A stretch of 64,000 bases of DNA from Polynucleobacter sp. UK-Gri1-W3 (GCF_018881595.1 NZ_JACVQA010000014.1:1-64000), one strand, 5' to 3'; positions 42,218-53,626 are shown, counted from the stretch's first letter. A program made the numbers and translations. Notes: generated by a model from the sequence alone, not told the origin.

Positions 42218-43447
42218 TTAAGCCACTGATTGAGACTTGTGATCTGAGTGAATATATCCCACAACCCAAAAAGTGAGCAAACCACAAATGGCAGCCCCAT
42301 AACCAACGAGGTTGTAGTGCTCCATCCTGCCATCAGCTGTAATTGTGACTACCAGGCCTGCCACAACGGATGCTATACCGGAAGCCAACATCTGCACTGA
42401 GCCAATTAGGCTCATAAAGGTTCCCCGAATTTTGGGCTCTACCATTTGACTCACAATAGCCATGGCCGGAATCATCCGTCCTGAAATCAAGACAAAGAAG
42501 GCTGTCTGATTAACCAGCACCACCCACAAAGGAACCGGTATCAAATTGGTTGTTACTAGGATCGGTACCAAACTAATGATGGCTAGCACGCGAAATACTT
42601 TGACCTTGCCATACTTATCGGCCATATGCCCAATAAATCTGGAGCTCATCAAAGTCGCCAACCCGCCACAAAGATAGATTAGAGAAATGTAGGAATTCGC
42701 GATTCCAACGTTAGCGGTGAGGTAGAGGGCAATATAAGGAATGACAGTAAAGCCAGTCAACATAATTAGACCCACAAACAGAAAGGCACGTAGATGACGA
42801 TGAGCAACAAAGACTTCGTAAATTTGCTGGAAGCGACTTCCCTCCTGAACGTGGTGCAAGTGGCCAGAAATTTTTGGAATATTACGATACGCCAGATAAA
42901 GAATCAGGGTAGATATCAGGCCAATAAACATAAATGGCGCACGCCAGCCCAATGAGGTGACATGGTTTGCCAAAAATAAACTTAATGGGACACCTGCAAC
43001 TGTTGAAACTGAGAAAGCAGCCATGACTGTCCCTAAGGCCTTACCCCTTCGCTCAAACGGAATCGCATCCGCCACAATAGTTTGTACCAATGATCCTAAG
43101 ATTCCACCAAAAGCACCCGCACATGCACGAGCAATAAATAGCGCATGATAATTCGGCGCAAAGCCACACACCACAGTGGCAATAATGAAGCAGACATATA
43201 AGCCCAATAACAGCTGTCTACGCTCAAAGCGGTCTATATAGTAGGTTGCAAATACCCCAGCGATCGCAGCAGCAAAAGTATAAGAAGATAGCAATAGACC
43301 AAATTGATGCGTATTGATCGATAACGCGCTGATGAACTGAGGCCCAAGCGGCATCATGATCATAAAATCCAGAATGTGGGTGAACTGAATGCCAGCCAAG
43401 GCAAGCAAAAAGAATCTTTCTTGCTGAGGGGTGCGAACTAAACTCAA
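42218..43447 (-). CDS. MFS transporter, DHA1/AraJ-like
   Basis: The 409-residue protein has twelve predicted membrane helices. The loop between helices 2 and 3 reads YYIDRFERRQLLLG, a variant of the MFS motif A (normally GxLaDrxGrRxxl), and helices 4-5 have GFGG-like Gly-rich packing (ACAGAFGGILGSLVQ) followed by AVSTVAGVPLS-like text near residue 150 that resembles the antiporter motif C. In the second half, RFIGHMADKYGKVKVF is the matching motif A copy. It is likely a proton-driven efflux pump for small molecules in the inner membrane. It is the first gene of the minus-strand run 43447-40159 and is divergent from the gene at 43558. Confidence 0.9.
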   Translation of the reverse strand: MSLVRTPQQERFFLLALAGIQFTHILDFMIMMPLGPQFISALSINTHQFGLLLSSYTFAAAIAGVFATYYIDRFERRQLLLGLYVCFIIATVVCGFAPNYHALFIARACAGAFGGILGSLVQTIVADAIPFERRGKALGTVMAAFSVSTVAGVPLSLFLANHVTSLGWRAPFMFIGLISTLILYLAYRNIPKISGHLHHVQEGSRFQQIYEVFVAHRHLRAFLFVGLIMLTGFTVIPYIALYLTANVGIANSYISLIYLCGGLATLMSSRFIGHMADKYGKVKVFRVLAIISLVPILVTTNLIPVPLWVVLVNQTAFFVLISGRMIPAMAIVSQMVEPKIRGTFMSLIGSVQMLASGIASVVAGLVVTITADGRMEHYNLVGYGAAICGLLTFWVVGYIHSDHKSQSVA

Positions 43448-43557
43448 AGTAGACTCAACAGTGCATATAAGGGGGACAAGAAGCTATTATCCTCTCTAGC
43501 GCATGAATCTGCTTTGGGGTAGGATTACTGCTATATCGCCAATCAACCTATTGCTGA

Positions 43558-44064
43558 ATGGAAATTATGGCCTTGCCAACCTTGTCAGACACGACAACAA
43601 CCATCTCACTTACCTTTGTTCTTGTTGATATCTTTTTTGGGGTTACGGGCTTAATCCTGATTCTCATATTCCATGGCAGCGGCTTAAATCACATGGCCAT
43701 GCGTTTCGAACGTCTTACCAAGGCGAATCTGGATCGCAATCAATATGATTGGATCTTTTTTCACTTCTATGTAGCCTTCATTATTATTGCCTTGATTCAT
43801 ATTTGCGAGATCTTCATTTGGGCAGCCATTCTCTTTTGGTTAAACCTAATCCCCAACGGGGTAAATGCCATTCTTTTTGCAGGGAGCTGCTATACGACTG
43901 TGGGTTTTATATCCGACATTCTTCCGTATGGATGGAAAACAATGGCCTTCTTTATTGCCTTTTCGGGTCTTTTTTCAATCGCCTGGACTACTTCCACGAT
44001 GATTGGAATGACAGGACTTTACAGACAAGCTTGGAATCTTAAATATCTGGGTCGCCAGAAATAA
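43558..44064 (+). CDS. Membrane protein with potassium-channel-like pore loop
   Basis: The 168-residue protein has about four hydrophobic segments: LTFVLVDIFFGVTGLILILIF, FYVAFIIIALIHICEIFIWA, ILFWLNLI, and a C-terminal helix FFIAFSGLFSIAWTTSTMIG. Between the last two lies NAILFAGSCYTTVGFISD (about residues 103-121). TTVGF in front of a final helix recalls the selectivity filter of two-helix potassium channels (TVGYG). The second Gly is replaced by Ser-Asp in this protein, so ion selectivity is doubtful. The start may be 43558 or the ATG three codons later (43567); neither has a good ribosome-binding site. It stands alone between divergent and convergent neighbours. Confidence 0.7.
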   Translation: MEIMALPTLSDTTTTISLTFVLVDIFFGVTGLILILIFHGSGLNHMAMRFERLTKANLDRNQYDWIFFHFYVAFIIIALIHICEIFIWAAILFWLNLIPNGVNAILFAGSCYTTVGFISDILPYGWKTMAFFIAFSGLFSIAWTTSTMIGMTGLYRQAWNLKYLGRQK

Positions 44065-44157
44065 CTTTAAATAAATAACCTAAAAATAGCCCTTTATAGG
44101 ATTAATTTAGGGTATTTTGGGCTAAAAGAGCATGTTTTCCAGAAGCTAAGAACTACC

Positions 44158-44649
44158 TTAAGTTTTAATGTAGTAGCCATAAACACATCGATTTCCACCT
44201 CTAGAGGGGTCATGAGTATCGTAAATGACCCCATTCACTATCGCAGTCAAGTGCTTAGAAACCTTCACAATCAAGACTCCTGGAGGAAGTTCATCTATCC
44301 TTAAATGAACCTGGCAGCCTGCTCCGACTTTCATGGTGGGCACCCATTCAAAACCCAGACCCAATATATAGTCATGAAATACATTGCGGTGATTCCCATT
44401 TCTGGGGGACGACCCTTTTATGTTTAGCCTCTTTGCTAGACGATCGTTGCGACGCTGGGCATAACGCTCATTTGCCAGCCTTAAGTCTTCATAGACTTGC
44501 ATATAAGGCAAGTTCGCAGCAATTGCGATGGATCTGACGACGCAATCTCCTGCACCACCTTTAAAGCCAGCCTCTTCCCTACCGCCATCATTCAATTGAA
44601 ACGGAAACTGGGAATGTGCTTTAGAGAAGGGGTTTAGAAATCCGAACAT
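44158..44649 (-). CDS. Small protein with cysteine-peptidase-like motifs
   Basis: In this 163-residue protein a GDCVVRSIAIA helix (Cys near residue 36) is followed by a His in SKHLTAIVNGVIYDTHDP near residue 132, with an Asp after it. This order of Cys, His and Asp with the strand pattern H-x-x-A-x-x-x-G-x-x-Y-D-T matches papain-fold or C39-like peptidases often seen in phage and small bacterial proteins. I cannot name a family, and there is no signal peptide. It is separated from glcB by a strong terminator, so it must use its own promoter, which I do not see clearly. Confidence 0.65.
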   Translation of the reverse strand: MFGFLNPFSKAHSQFPFQLNDGGREEAGFKGGAGDCVVRSIAIAANLPYMQVYEDLRLANERYAQRRNDRLAKRLNIKGSSPRNGNHRNVFHDYILGLGFEWVPTMKVGAGCQVHLRIDELPPGVLIVKVSKHLTAIVNGVIYDTHDPSRGGNRCVYGYYIKT

Positions 44650-44663
44650 TTGCTTGTGACCAA

Positions 44664-44696
44664 TAAAAAATGGATTTGCTTTGTGGGCAAATCCAT
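44664..44696 (-). terminator. Terminator of glcB
   Basis: A perfect 10-bp stem (ATGGATTTGC with GCAAATCCAT) has a 7-nt loop and on the minus strand is followed directly by TTTTTT. It begins 22 bp past the glcB stop. Confidence 0.9.
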
Positions 44697-44718
44697 TCTA
44701 ATTAGGGCAATAGCTAAA

Positions 44719-46935
44719 TTACTTAGCGTGCGCCTTTTTCACCTCTAAACGCCAAGCGTGCAGCAAAGGCTCTGTGTAGCCGTTAGGCTGCTCAAGACCT
44801 TTGAAAATCAAATCGCTAGCGGCTTTATAGGCGTACGAGTCTTGGTAGTTAGGCATCATTGGCTGATACAAAGGATCACCAGCATTTTGACCATCAACCA
44901 CTTTAGCCATACGCTGCAAAGCCTCGTTTACTTGGTCAGCGGTCACGATGCCATTAAGCAACCAGTTCGCAATGTGCTGACTAGAAATACGCAAAGTTGC
45001 ACGGTCTTCCATCAGGCCTACGTTATGAATATCAGGCACTTTAGAACAACCAACACCTTGGTCAATCCAACGCACTACATAGCCCAAGATACCTTGGCAG
45101 TTGTTATCCAACTCTTGCGCAATCTCTTCCTTAGACCAATTAGCCTTTTCAACAACCGGAATAGTCAATAAATCATTGATCAATGCTTCAGCTTCAGCAG
45201 CGGTATCGAGCTTTTCCATTTCTTTTTGGAGCTCAGCCACGTTTACTTGATGGTAGTGAAGCGCATGCAAGGTAGCCGCTGTTGGTGAAGGCACCCAAGC
45301 AGTATTGGCACCTGCTTTAGGGTGAACAATCTTCTGCTCAACCATGGCTTTCATCATGTCTGGCATTGCCCACATCCCTTTACCAATTTGAGCACGACCA
45401 CGCAGTCCGCAATCCAATCCTGCAAAAACGTTACGACGCTCATAAGCGGATAACCACTTGCTGGTTTTCATATCCCCTTTACGCATCATTGGACCTGCAT
45501 ACATCGCTGTGTGCATTTCATCGCCAGTGCGATCCAAGAAACCAGTATTAATAAAGGCTACACGTGCACCTGCAGCAGCAATGGCTGCCTTGATGTTGGC
45601 ACTCATACGACGCTCTTCATCCATGATGCCGAGCTTTACGGTATCGGCTGGTAAGCCAAGTAATTTCTCAACGCGGCCAAACAGTTCGCCTGCAAAAGCC
45701 ACCTCTTCTGGGCTGTGCATTTTTGGCTTCACGATGTATACAGAACCCTTGCGAGTATTACCAATCTCTTGGCTTGCTGGACGATTGATGTCATACAAGG
45801 CAATCAATACTGTTACTACTGCATCTAAGATACCTTCGTAGATCTCTTTGCCTTCACCAGTAATGATGGCTGGGTTAGTCATCAAATGGCCAACGTTACG
45901 AAGGAACAAGAGTGAACGGCCATGCAATGTAACGATGCCATCTTTTGCGTCAACAGCGCCGATACCAGCTTTGTACTTACGATCTGGGTTAAGAGTGCGT
46001 GTAATTGTCTTGTCGCCCTTCTTCACTTCCTCAACTAATGTACCCTTCAGAATTCCCAACCAGTTTTCATAGGCAAGAACTTTGTCATCGCCGTCTACTG
46101 CTGCAATAGAGTCTTCCAAGTCCAAGATTGTAGAAAGCGCTGCCTCAAGAACTACGTCATTGATGCCAGCAGGATCACTTGCACCAATCGTTTTGCTCTT
46201 ATTGATTTCAATATCAATATGGACACCGTTATTGCGGAGCAAGATGGAGCTTGGAGCAGCTGCATCACCTTGGTAGCCAACGAACTGCTTCTCGTCAGCC
46301 AAACTAGTAGAGGTGCCGTCTTTTAACTTGATGGACAACTTATTACCGTCTACTGTGTAAGCCACTGAATCACGGTGTGAACCTTTAGCCAATGGTGCGG
46401 CTTGGTCCAAGAAGTTACGAGCATAAGCAACCACTTTTGCGCCACGAATGGGGTTGTATGCACCAGTCTTAGTAGCGCCATCCTCTTCGGATAAAACATC
46501 AGTACCGTAAAGAGCATCATACAAAGAACCCCAACGTGCATTGGCAGCATTTAAGGCATAACGTGCATTCAATACCGGAACCACTAATTGAGGGCCGGCT
46601 TGAAGTGCCAACTCATCATCTACATTCTTGGTAGTGGCCGTAATTTTTCCTGGGACATCAACTAAGTAATCAATCTCTTTCAAAAACTTGCGGTATGCAG
46701 GCATATCTTTGATTGGGCCTGGATTAGCTTGGTGCCATTTATCCAAATCCAATTGAATGCGATCACGCTTGGCAAGCAATGCATCATTTTTAGGAGTTAA
46801 GTCTTTAACGATTTCATCAAAGCCCTTCCAAAAATCCGCACTCTTAATACCAGTGCCTGGAAGTACTTTGTCTTCGATAAATCGATATAAAGGAGTTGCC
46901 ACTTGAAGGCTATTACAGGTAGTACGCGCAGTCAT
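44719..46935 (-). CDS. glcB: Malate synthase G
   Basis: At 738 residues this is the single-chain G isoform (E. coli 723). It condenses glyoxylate with acetyl-CoA to malate in the glyoxylate shunt or in glycolate use. The catalytic base Asp lies in [20 protein letters not shown] near residue 640. The glyoxylate/magnesium site elements [10 protein letters not shown] and [17 protein letters not shown] are in place, as is the WDQG-like [16 protein letters not shown] stretch. The upstream 87 bp are A/T-rich, with two direct copies of ATTCATTAA-type sequence and an AAGAAG ribosome-binding site. It ends with its own terminator. No isocitrate lyase or glycolate oxidase gene is visible next to it. Confidence 0.97.
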   Translation of the reverse strand: MTARTTCNSLQVATPLYRFIEDKVLPGTGIKSADFWKGFDEIVKDLTPKNDALLAKRDRIQLDLDKWHQANPGPIKDMPAYRKFLKEIDYLVDVPGKITATTKNVDDELALQAGPQLVVPVLNARYALNAANARWGSLYDALYGTDVLSEEDGATKTGAYNPIRGAKVVAYARNFLDQAAPLAKGSHRDSVAYTVDGNKLSIKLKDGTSTSLADEKQFVGYQGDAAAPSSILLRNNGVHIDIEINKSKTIGASDPAGINDVVLEAALSTILDLEDSIAAVDGDDKVLAYENWLGILKGTLVEEVKKGDKTITRTLNPDRKYKAGIGAVDAKDGIVTLHGRSLLFLRNVGHLMTNPAIITGEGKEIYEGILDAVVTVLIALYDINRPASQEIGNTRKGSVYIVKPKMHSPEEVAFAGELFGRVEKLLGLPADTVKLGIMDEERRMSANIKAAIAAAGARVAFINTGFLDRTGDEMHTAMYAGPMMRKGDMKTSKWLSAYERRNVFAGLDCGLRGRAQIGKGMWAMPDMMKAMVEQKIVHPKAGANTAWVPSPTAATLHALHYHQVNVAELQKEMEKLDTAAEAEALINDLLTIPVVEKANWSKEEIAQELDNNCQGILGYVVRWIDQGVGCSKVPDIHNVGLMEDRATLRISSQHIANWLLNGIVTADQVNEALQRMAKVVDGQNAGDPLYQPMMPNYQDSYAYKAASDLIFKGLEQPNGYTEPLLHAWRLEVKKAHAK

Positions 46936-47022
46936 GTTGTTATCTTCTTAAGCAAAAAGTTAATGAATAGGGTTAGTTAAATTAATGAATCAGTTAATTA
47001 GTCAGTTTTGGAATATTTTCCA

Positions 47023-48423
<1,401 letters not shown>

Positions 48424-48445
48424 TTATTTCTGGGGTACTTTTTAT

Positions 48446-49609
48446 TTACTTCTTATTAACTTCCCAAGAGTTACCTTGCTGAACTAACTCTCGATCATAT
48501 TCATATTCAGCAGCCTCTAATGAAGTGCCTACTGGAATCTGTATCACCACTTCACCCTTGCTTCTGAGAGTTTCGATAACCGCACTTAACTCTGCATCTT
48601 CAATCCAAGGGGCCAAGATGGCCAACTTGCGCGTACTTAACGGCGATAAATTGGCTAAAGTTAATAGGTCTAAAGAAAAGCCCGTTGCAGGACGTGGACG
48701 ACCAAAAGCTTGGCCAACATGGTCATAGCGACCGCCTCTTGCGATTGGTTGTGGGAATTGGTCAACATAAGCGGCAAACATCACACCGCTGTGATACTGA
48801 TAGCCACGCAAATCGGCCAGATCAATACTGAGTTCCAAATGACTAGACATCTTCGCTGCAGCACAAGCCAAACGCTCAAGATCTGCCAAAGCCTGGTCAA
48901 TCGCCGCATGCTTAGGCAATACTTTCTTGGCATTTGCTAAAACTTCAGGACAAGGGCCATTTAATTCAGTCAACGCCATCAGCGCTTGAGCAACATTTGC
49001 AGGCAAGCAAGCCGCCCATTGACTTAAGCGAGGACGGTCCTTGCTTTGAAGCAAGCCATACAACGCTTCAATTGTTTCTTTATTAAGATTCTGACCATCC
49101 AATATCCCTGACAGAATGCCAGCGTGCGACAAATCTAGATATACCTTCTTGATTCCAGCAACAGAAAGTGTTTTAAGCAATAGGGTAATCGCCTCAAGAT
49201 CGGCTTCCCAGGTTGCACAACCGTAAATCTCTGCACCGAGCTGCAATTCTTCGCGAGCTGAGCTACCAACCGGAGTGCGAGCGTGCGCTACAGATCCGGC
49301 ATAACAAAGACGGGTGACGCCAGCGCGATTTAGGAGGTGTGCATCAATGCGAGCAACTTGCGGAGTGATATCAGCACGCAGGCCCAATGTACGACCAGAT
49401 AGCTGATCTACCAACTTGAATGTTTGTAGGTTGAGATCGGAGCCGGTGCCAGTCAATAAAGAGTCTAAGAATTCCAGAATGGGAGGGGCAACTAATTCAT
49501 AGCCATAAGACTGATACAAGTCTAAGACGGCACGACGCAAAGACTCAACCTTGCGAGCCTCGGCAGGCAAAACATCTGCAATATCTTCAGGAAGTAACCA
49601 GCGATTCAT
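48446..49609 (-). CDS. hisZ: ATP phosphoribosyltransferase regulatory subunit
   Basis: This 387-residue paralogue of histidyl-tRNA synthetase resembles the class II catalytic core (LPAEARKVESLRRAVLDLYQ, YGYELVAPPILEFLDSLL, TLGLRADITPQVARIDAHLL, ARGGRYDHVGQAFGRPRPAT). It lacks strong synthetase-specific motifs and the full anticodon-binding domain. HisZ pairs with short-form HisG to make the octameric first enzyme of histidine synthesis and carries the feedback site. hisG is not in the window. The genuine hisS lies at 56924, so this copy is not the synthetase. It is followed by purA and preceded by hflC with 20 bp between. Confidence 0.93.
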   Translation of the reverse strand: MNRWLLPEDIADVLPAEARKVESLRRAVLDLYQSYGYELVAPPILEFLDSLLTGTGSDLNLQTFKLVDQLSGRTLGLRADITPQVARIDAHLLNRAGVTRLCYAGSVAHARTPVGSSAREELQLGAEIYGCATWEADLEAITLLLKTLSVAGIKKVYLDLSHAGILSGILDGQNLNKETIEALYGLLQSKDRPRLSQWAACLPANVAQALMALTELNGPCPEVLANAKKVLPKHAAIDQALADLERLACAAAKMSSHLELSIDLADLRGYQYHSGVMFAAYVDQFPQPIARGGRYDHVGQAFGRPRPATGFSLDLLTLANLSPLSTRKLAILAPWIEDAELSAVIETLRSKGEVVIQIPVGTSLEAAEYEYDRELVQQGNSWEVNKK

Positions 49610-49629
49610 GATGTGAACTATTTGCTTTC

Positions 49630-50499
49630 TTATTTTTTGTGCAAGAACTTAAAGAACTCGCCATTCGGCTCTACCACCATGATGTCTTTCTTATCCTTGA
49701 AAGAGCTTCTATAGGCTTCTAGGCTCTGATAGAACTGGGCAAACTGAGGATCACGCCCGAATGCTTCCGCATAGAGTGCAGTAGCTTTCGCATCCCCTGC
49801 TCCCTTAATTTTTTGGGCATCACGATAGGCTTCCGCCAAGATCGTGTCACGTTGACGCTCTGCATTTGCGCGAATCTTGTCTGACTCTGCAGCGCCCATA
49901 GAACGCAACTCATTGGCCACACGCTTACGCTCTGCTTCCATACGGCGATAAACAGAATCGCTAATTTCTGCCAAGAGGTCAACACGCTTTAAGCGAACAT
50001 CGACAATTTCTACGCCAATATCAGATACATCATCAGCAACCTTCTTGCGAATACCTTGCATCACTTCTTCGCGCTGATCAGAAATCAACTCACGAACAGT
50101 ACGCTTAGTGAACTCTTCATTTAGAGCCGAACGAACTAACTGGGTCAAGCGATCTTGAGCCAAGCGCTCATCACCTTTGAAGCTAATAAAGAACTTACGT
50201 GGATCGACAATGCGCCATTTCACATAAGAATCTACTAATAAGTTTTTCTTTTCAGCGGTTATGAAGCGCTCTGCTTCTGGATTATCAATCGTCAAAATGC
50301 GACGATCAAAGAAGCGAACACTTTCAAAAGGGGCTGGAAATTTCACCTGAATTCCGGGCTGTTCAATCACGCGAACAATCTGCCCGAATGAAAACACCAC
50401 AGCAAAATTACGTTGATCCACAACAAAAACACTAGAAGACAAAACATAGATCAGCGCAATAAAACCAATACCGGCTGCAATTAAACGATTTGCATTCAT
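49630..50499 (-). CDS. hflC: HflC, SPFH-domain modulator of FtsH
   Basis: The 289-residue protein has one N-terminal membrane segment (LIAAGIGFIALIYVLSSSVFV), then an SPFH/band-7 domain (SVFVVDQRNFAVVFSFG onward) and a long helical, coiled region rich in RMEAERKRVANELRSMGAAE. With HflK it forms a membrane cage around the FtsH protease on the periplasmic side and restrains its activity. It begins on the last base of hflK (shared base at 50499), so the two subunits are translated together. Length and order are typical. Confidence 0.96.
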   Translation of the reverse strand: MNANRLIAAGIGFIALIYVLSSSVFVVDQRNFAVVFSFGQIVRVIEQPGIQVKFPAPFESVRFFDRRILTIDNPEAERFITAEKKNLLVDSYVKWRIVDPRKFFISFKGDERLAQDRLTQLVRSALNEEFTKRTVRELISDQREEVMQGIRKKVADDVSDIGVEIVDVRLKRVDLLAEISDSVYRRMEAERKRVANELRSMGAAESDKIRANAERQRDTILAEAYRDAQKIKGAGDAKATALYAEAFGRDPQFAQFYQSLEAYRSSFKDKKDIMVVEPNGEFFKFLHKK

Positions 50500-52025
50500 T
50501 ATCTGGACTCCCTATCGCGACTACGGAGGCCATCACGTTTATCTGCAGTGCTATTCGTTACTGGCGCTACAGGGGCAGAGGTAGAGGCAGAGGTGGGGGA
50601 TGAGCTTATAGGGTTTGTATTTGTACCAGTTGCACCACCCACAGTAACACTACCAGTTGGAGTGCTTGCTCCCGATGAGCTTGTTTGTGTATTAGCTGCT
50701 TGAGCACTTTCTGTGCTGACTTGCGCGACGATCTTATCGAGCGGGAGATATAGCAGGCTATTGCTCTTGGTAGTGTCAACCAAGATCTTAGTAACGTTGT
50801 TGTACATCTCGCGCATGCTATCGATATACATGCGATCACGAGTCACTTGAGGCGCCTTAGAGTATTCAACCAAAATTTGTTTAAAACGTGTGGCATCGCC
50901 CTCAGCGGTAGCTACTACCCGAGCTTTATAACCCTCGGCCTCTTGAATCAGGCGAGCTGCTGTACCTTTGGCGCGCGGAATGATGTCATTAGCATAGGCT
51001 TGACCTTCACTCTTGAGTCGCTCTTGGTCCTGCCCTGCTTTCACGGCATCATCAAATGCAGCCTGAACTTGCTCTGGCGGTTGAACATTTTGCACGGTCA
51101 CGCTAGTTACATAAATGCCCGTTTTGTAGCTGTCCAAAATCTTCTGAATGGAGTTGGCTAAATCAATGCCAATCTTTTCACGACCCTCATACAAGACGGT
51201 ATCCATCTTGCTACGAGCAACGATTTCACGCACAGCTGTTTCAGCAGCTTGCACTACCGCTGCATCGGGATCGCGGTTATTAAATAAATAATCCGTAGGG
51301 TCCTTTAAGCGGTATTGCACAGCAAAGCGTACGTCGATGATATTTTCATCTTCAGTAAGCATTGAAGAATCTTTTTGATTGGTGGCCTTAATCAAAACAG
51401 GGCGCCCTACTTCAACTGAACGCACACCAGATAAGTTCACCGTCTCTTCAGACTGAATCGGCCAAGGCATACGCCAGTTAATACCTGGCTTGGCGGTGTA
51501 ATCGTACTTACCAAAAGTAAGAATAACGCCGGCTTGACCTTCTTGAATAATGAAGAAGCCACTGCAAACCCACATAAAGAAGACAACTGCTCCTGCAATC
51601 AGAAAGCTTGCCTTAGAGCCAAATGGATTGCTGAAATTAAAGTTAGGGGCGCTGATACCACCATTGCCACCGCCACTACCGCCGCCATTGCCGCGCTGTG
51701 AAGGCGGAGGAATATCAGTGCTGCTTGGTTTATTCGCTGGCTTGCTAGCGGGGTTACTTGTTACCCCAGGCTTCTTCTTACCACCAAAGATACCGGCAAT
51801 TCTGTCATTGAAATCACGCCACAACTCATCCAAGTCTGGTGGGCCATCGGGCTTAGTTACAGGATTTGTTGGTTTTGCATCTACTGGCTGGTTAGTTTCT
51901 GGATCCGCTTTTGGAGCTTGACCTTCTGCCTGCCCATCTTTGACATCTTTGGATCCACCTGAATTGTGGCTATTGCCCCAACCTGGATCATTCACCGAAA
52001 AAAGGTCTAGAAATTTACGCGTCAT
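50499..52025 (-). CDS. hflK: HflK, SPFH-domain modulator of FtsH
   Basis: Translation from the ATG at 52025 gives 508 residues and the typical start TRKFLDLFSVNDPGWGN. A start 8 codons further up is open but unlikely. A Pro/Gly/Lys-rich cytoplasmic segment (to residue 135) precedes one membrane helix (SFLIAGAVVFFMWVCSGFFI, about 140-160), the SPFH domain, a coiled region and a Ser/Thr/Gly-rich tail ending RSRDRESR. Partner of HflC in the FtsH-regulating complex. The start codon overlaps the 3' end of hflX by 11 bp, so translation is coupled. Confidence 0.95.
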   Translation of the reverse strand: MTRKFLDLFSVNDPGWGNSHNSGGSKDVKDGQAEGQAPKADPETNQPVDAKPTNPVTKPDGPPDLDELWRDFNDRIAGIFGGKKKPGVTSNPASKPANKPSSTDIPPPSQRGNGGGSGGGNGGISAPNFNFSNPFGSKASFLIAGAVVFFMWVCSGFFIIQEGQAGVILTFGKYDYTAKPGINWRMPWPIQSEETVNLSGVRSVEVGRPVLIKATNQKDSSMLTEDENIIDVRFAVQYRLKDPTDYLFNNRDPDAAVVQAAETAVREIVARSKMDTVLYEGREKIGIDLANSIQKILDSYKTGIYVTSVTVQNVQPPEQVQAAFDDAVKAGQDQERLKSEGQAYANDIIPRAKGTAARLIQEAEGYKARVVATAEGDATRFKQILVEYSKAPQVTRDRMYIDSMREMYNNVTKILVDTTKSNSLLYLPLDKIVAQVSTESAQAANTQTSSSGASTPTGSVTVGGATGTNTNPISSSPTSASTSAPVAPVTNSTADKRDGLRSRDRESR

Positions 52026-53178
52026 TAGATAAATAGCTTCGGTTGGCAAGAGGATTAAATTCAGAAGTTTCTGGTCGTTCAGGTAAAGGTTCTAAAAACT
52101 CATCCGGGGCCAATTGCTTCTTGGCACGGTTGTGCTCGACCCTTATTCTATCAGTCATTTGAGAGCATTCGGCCAGGGCTGAGCGAAGTAAATCAAGGCC
52201 TAAGCCCGTCTTGGCTGACAGGAAAACCTGGCTTGGAAAGCCCTGCCCATCACGCTCTAAAACAGCCCCGCGGGTGAAGGTTTGAGGCATCTGGTCGATC
52301 TTATTCATCACCTCGATCCGAGGGATGTCATCAGCGCCAATTTCCCCCAAAACAGCCTCTACTTCGGCCTTTTGCTCTCTAGCAACCGGGCTACAGGCAT
52401 CAATAACATGCAATATGAGGTCGGCATGGATAGTTTCATCCAAAGTTGCCCTAAAGGCCTCCACCAACTGGTGGGGTAAATCTCGGATAAATCCCACGGT
52501 ATCAGAGACCACAATTGACCCAACTCCGTCCAAATGGACCTTTCTAGAGGTGGTATCTAAGGTGGCAAAAAGCTGGTCAGCCGCGTAAGTCCCTGCTTTG
52601 GTTAGGGCATTAAACAAAGTCGATTTACCAGCATTGGTATATCCAACCAAAGAGACCGAAAACACATCTTTGCGATTTCGAGCCCTTCTTTGCGTTCTTT
52701 GTTGGCGCTGGAGTTTTTCCAACTCATTTTCCAAGCGCTTCGCTTTGGTAGCCAACATCCGGCGATCCAACTCCATCTGAGTTTCGCCAGGACCACCGCG
52801 CACACCAATACCGCCACGCTGTCGCTCTAAGTGACTCCAGGCTCTGACCAAACGAGACATCCGATAACGCACTTGCGCAAGTTCAACTTGGGTCTTACCA
52901 ATATGACTTTGCGCTCTTTGACTAAAGATATCCAAAATCAAACCGGTGCGGTCCATCACATGAAAACCAATGTGGCGCTCTAAATTGCGTTGCTGAGTTG
53001 GAGAGAGGGGATGATTGAAGATCGCAAGTTCTGCGCCCTGCTCTTCCATCACCCGCTTGAGCTCATTCGCCTTACCTGAGCCGATAAACAAAGCGGGGTC
53101 AGTCCTTCCCTTGCGGGCAATAACAGTGGCTGCGGGAATGGAGCCTGCGCTATCAGCCAACAGGCTGAGCTCGGCCAT
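52015..53178 (-). CDS. hflX: GTPase HflX (ribosome-associated), start uncertain
   Basis: HflX is a GTPase that binds and splits stalled 70S ribosomes. The 387 residues from the ATG at 53178 contain the HflX N-terminal domain, the linker GGIGVRGGPGETQMELDRR, and the G domain with VSLVGYTNAGKSTLFNAL (G1), the G2 Thr region, SDTVGFIRDLP (G3) and NKID (G4). Coding clearly continues upstream of this ATG: the same frame reads RAVLVGVDTGREDFADS, a conserved HflX N-terminus, back to a stop at 53269-53271. No ATG, GTG or TTG lies in that part. The CTG at 53254-53256, 13 nt past a GAAGAAG stretch, would give 413 residues. The extension overlaps the last codons of hfq. Confidence 0.95.
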   Translation of the reverse strand: MAELSLLADSAGSIPAATVIARKGRTDPALFIGSGKANELKRVMEEQGAELAIFNHPLSPTQQRNLERHIGFHVMDRTGLILDIFSQRAQSHIGKTQVELAQVRYRMSRLVRAWSHLERQRGGIGVRGGPGETQMELDRRMLATKAKRLENELEKLQRQQRTQRRARNRKDVFSVSLVGYTNAGKSTLFNALTKAGTYAADQLFATLDTTSRKVHLDGVGSIVVSDTVGFIRDLPHQLVEAFRATLDETIHADLILHVIDACSPVAREQKAEVEAVLGEIGADDIPRIEVMNKIDQMPQTFTRGAVLERDGQGFPSQVFLSAKTGLGLDLLRSALAECSQMTDRIRVEHNRAKKQLAPDEFLEPLPERPETSEFNPLANRSYLSNDA

Positions 53179-53248
53179 GCTATCTGCAAAGTCTTCACGC
53201 CCTGTGTCTACGCCAACTAGAACAGCGCGTGCAGCATCTACTCCGGTT

Positions 53249-53500
53249 TTATACAGGGCTAGCTTCTTCTAAACGGAAATCAATCGCACGAGCAGGAACG
53301 ATCGTAGAGATTGCGTGTTTGTAAACCATCTGTGTCACCGTGTTGCGCAAGAGCACAACATATTGGTCAAATGACTCAATATTGCCTTGCAACTTAATGC
53401 CATTGACTAGATAGATCGAAACAGGAACATGTTCTTTGCGTAAAGCATTGAGGAATGGATCCTGAAGTAATTGAATTTTGTTAGGGTTGCTATTGCTCAT
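53249..53500 (-). CDS. hfq: RNA chaperone Hfq
   Basis: This 83-residue Sm-like protein forms a hexamer that pairs small RNAs with mRNAs. The Sm1 motif spans [27 protein letters not shown], and the Sm2 motif is [12 protein letters not shown], close to the family KHAISTVVP. The C-terminal tail is short ([11 protein letters not shown]), as is common in betaproteobacteria. An AAGGAG ribosome-binding site lies just before the ATG. The 187-bp gap before it holds the end of der and probably the hfq promoter. The hfq-hflX-hflK-hflC order is conserved in proteobacteria. Confidence 0.97.
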   Translation of the reverse strand: MSNSNPNKIQLLQDPFLNALRKEHVPVSIYLVNGIKLQGNIESFDQYVVLLRNTVTQMVYKHAISTIVPARAIDFRLEEASPV

Positions 53501-53626
53501 ACTGCTCCTTAATTATCTTTTGGTAACTACTTTTTTGGGAGTCTTGCTTTTTTTATTAACTATCAATTTTTACTGCGCATTTCTAAATACAAACTACTAG
53601 AACCAATGACTCATCAAGTTCTCTAT

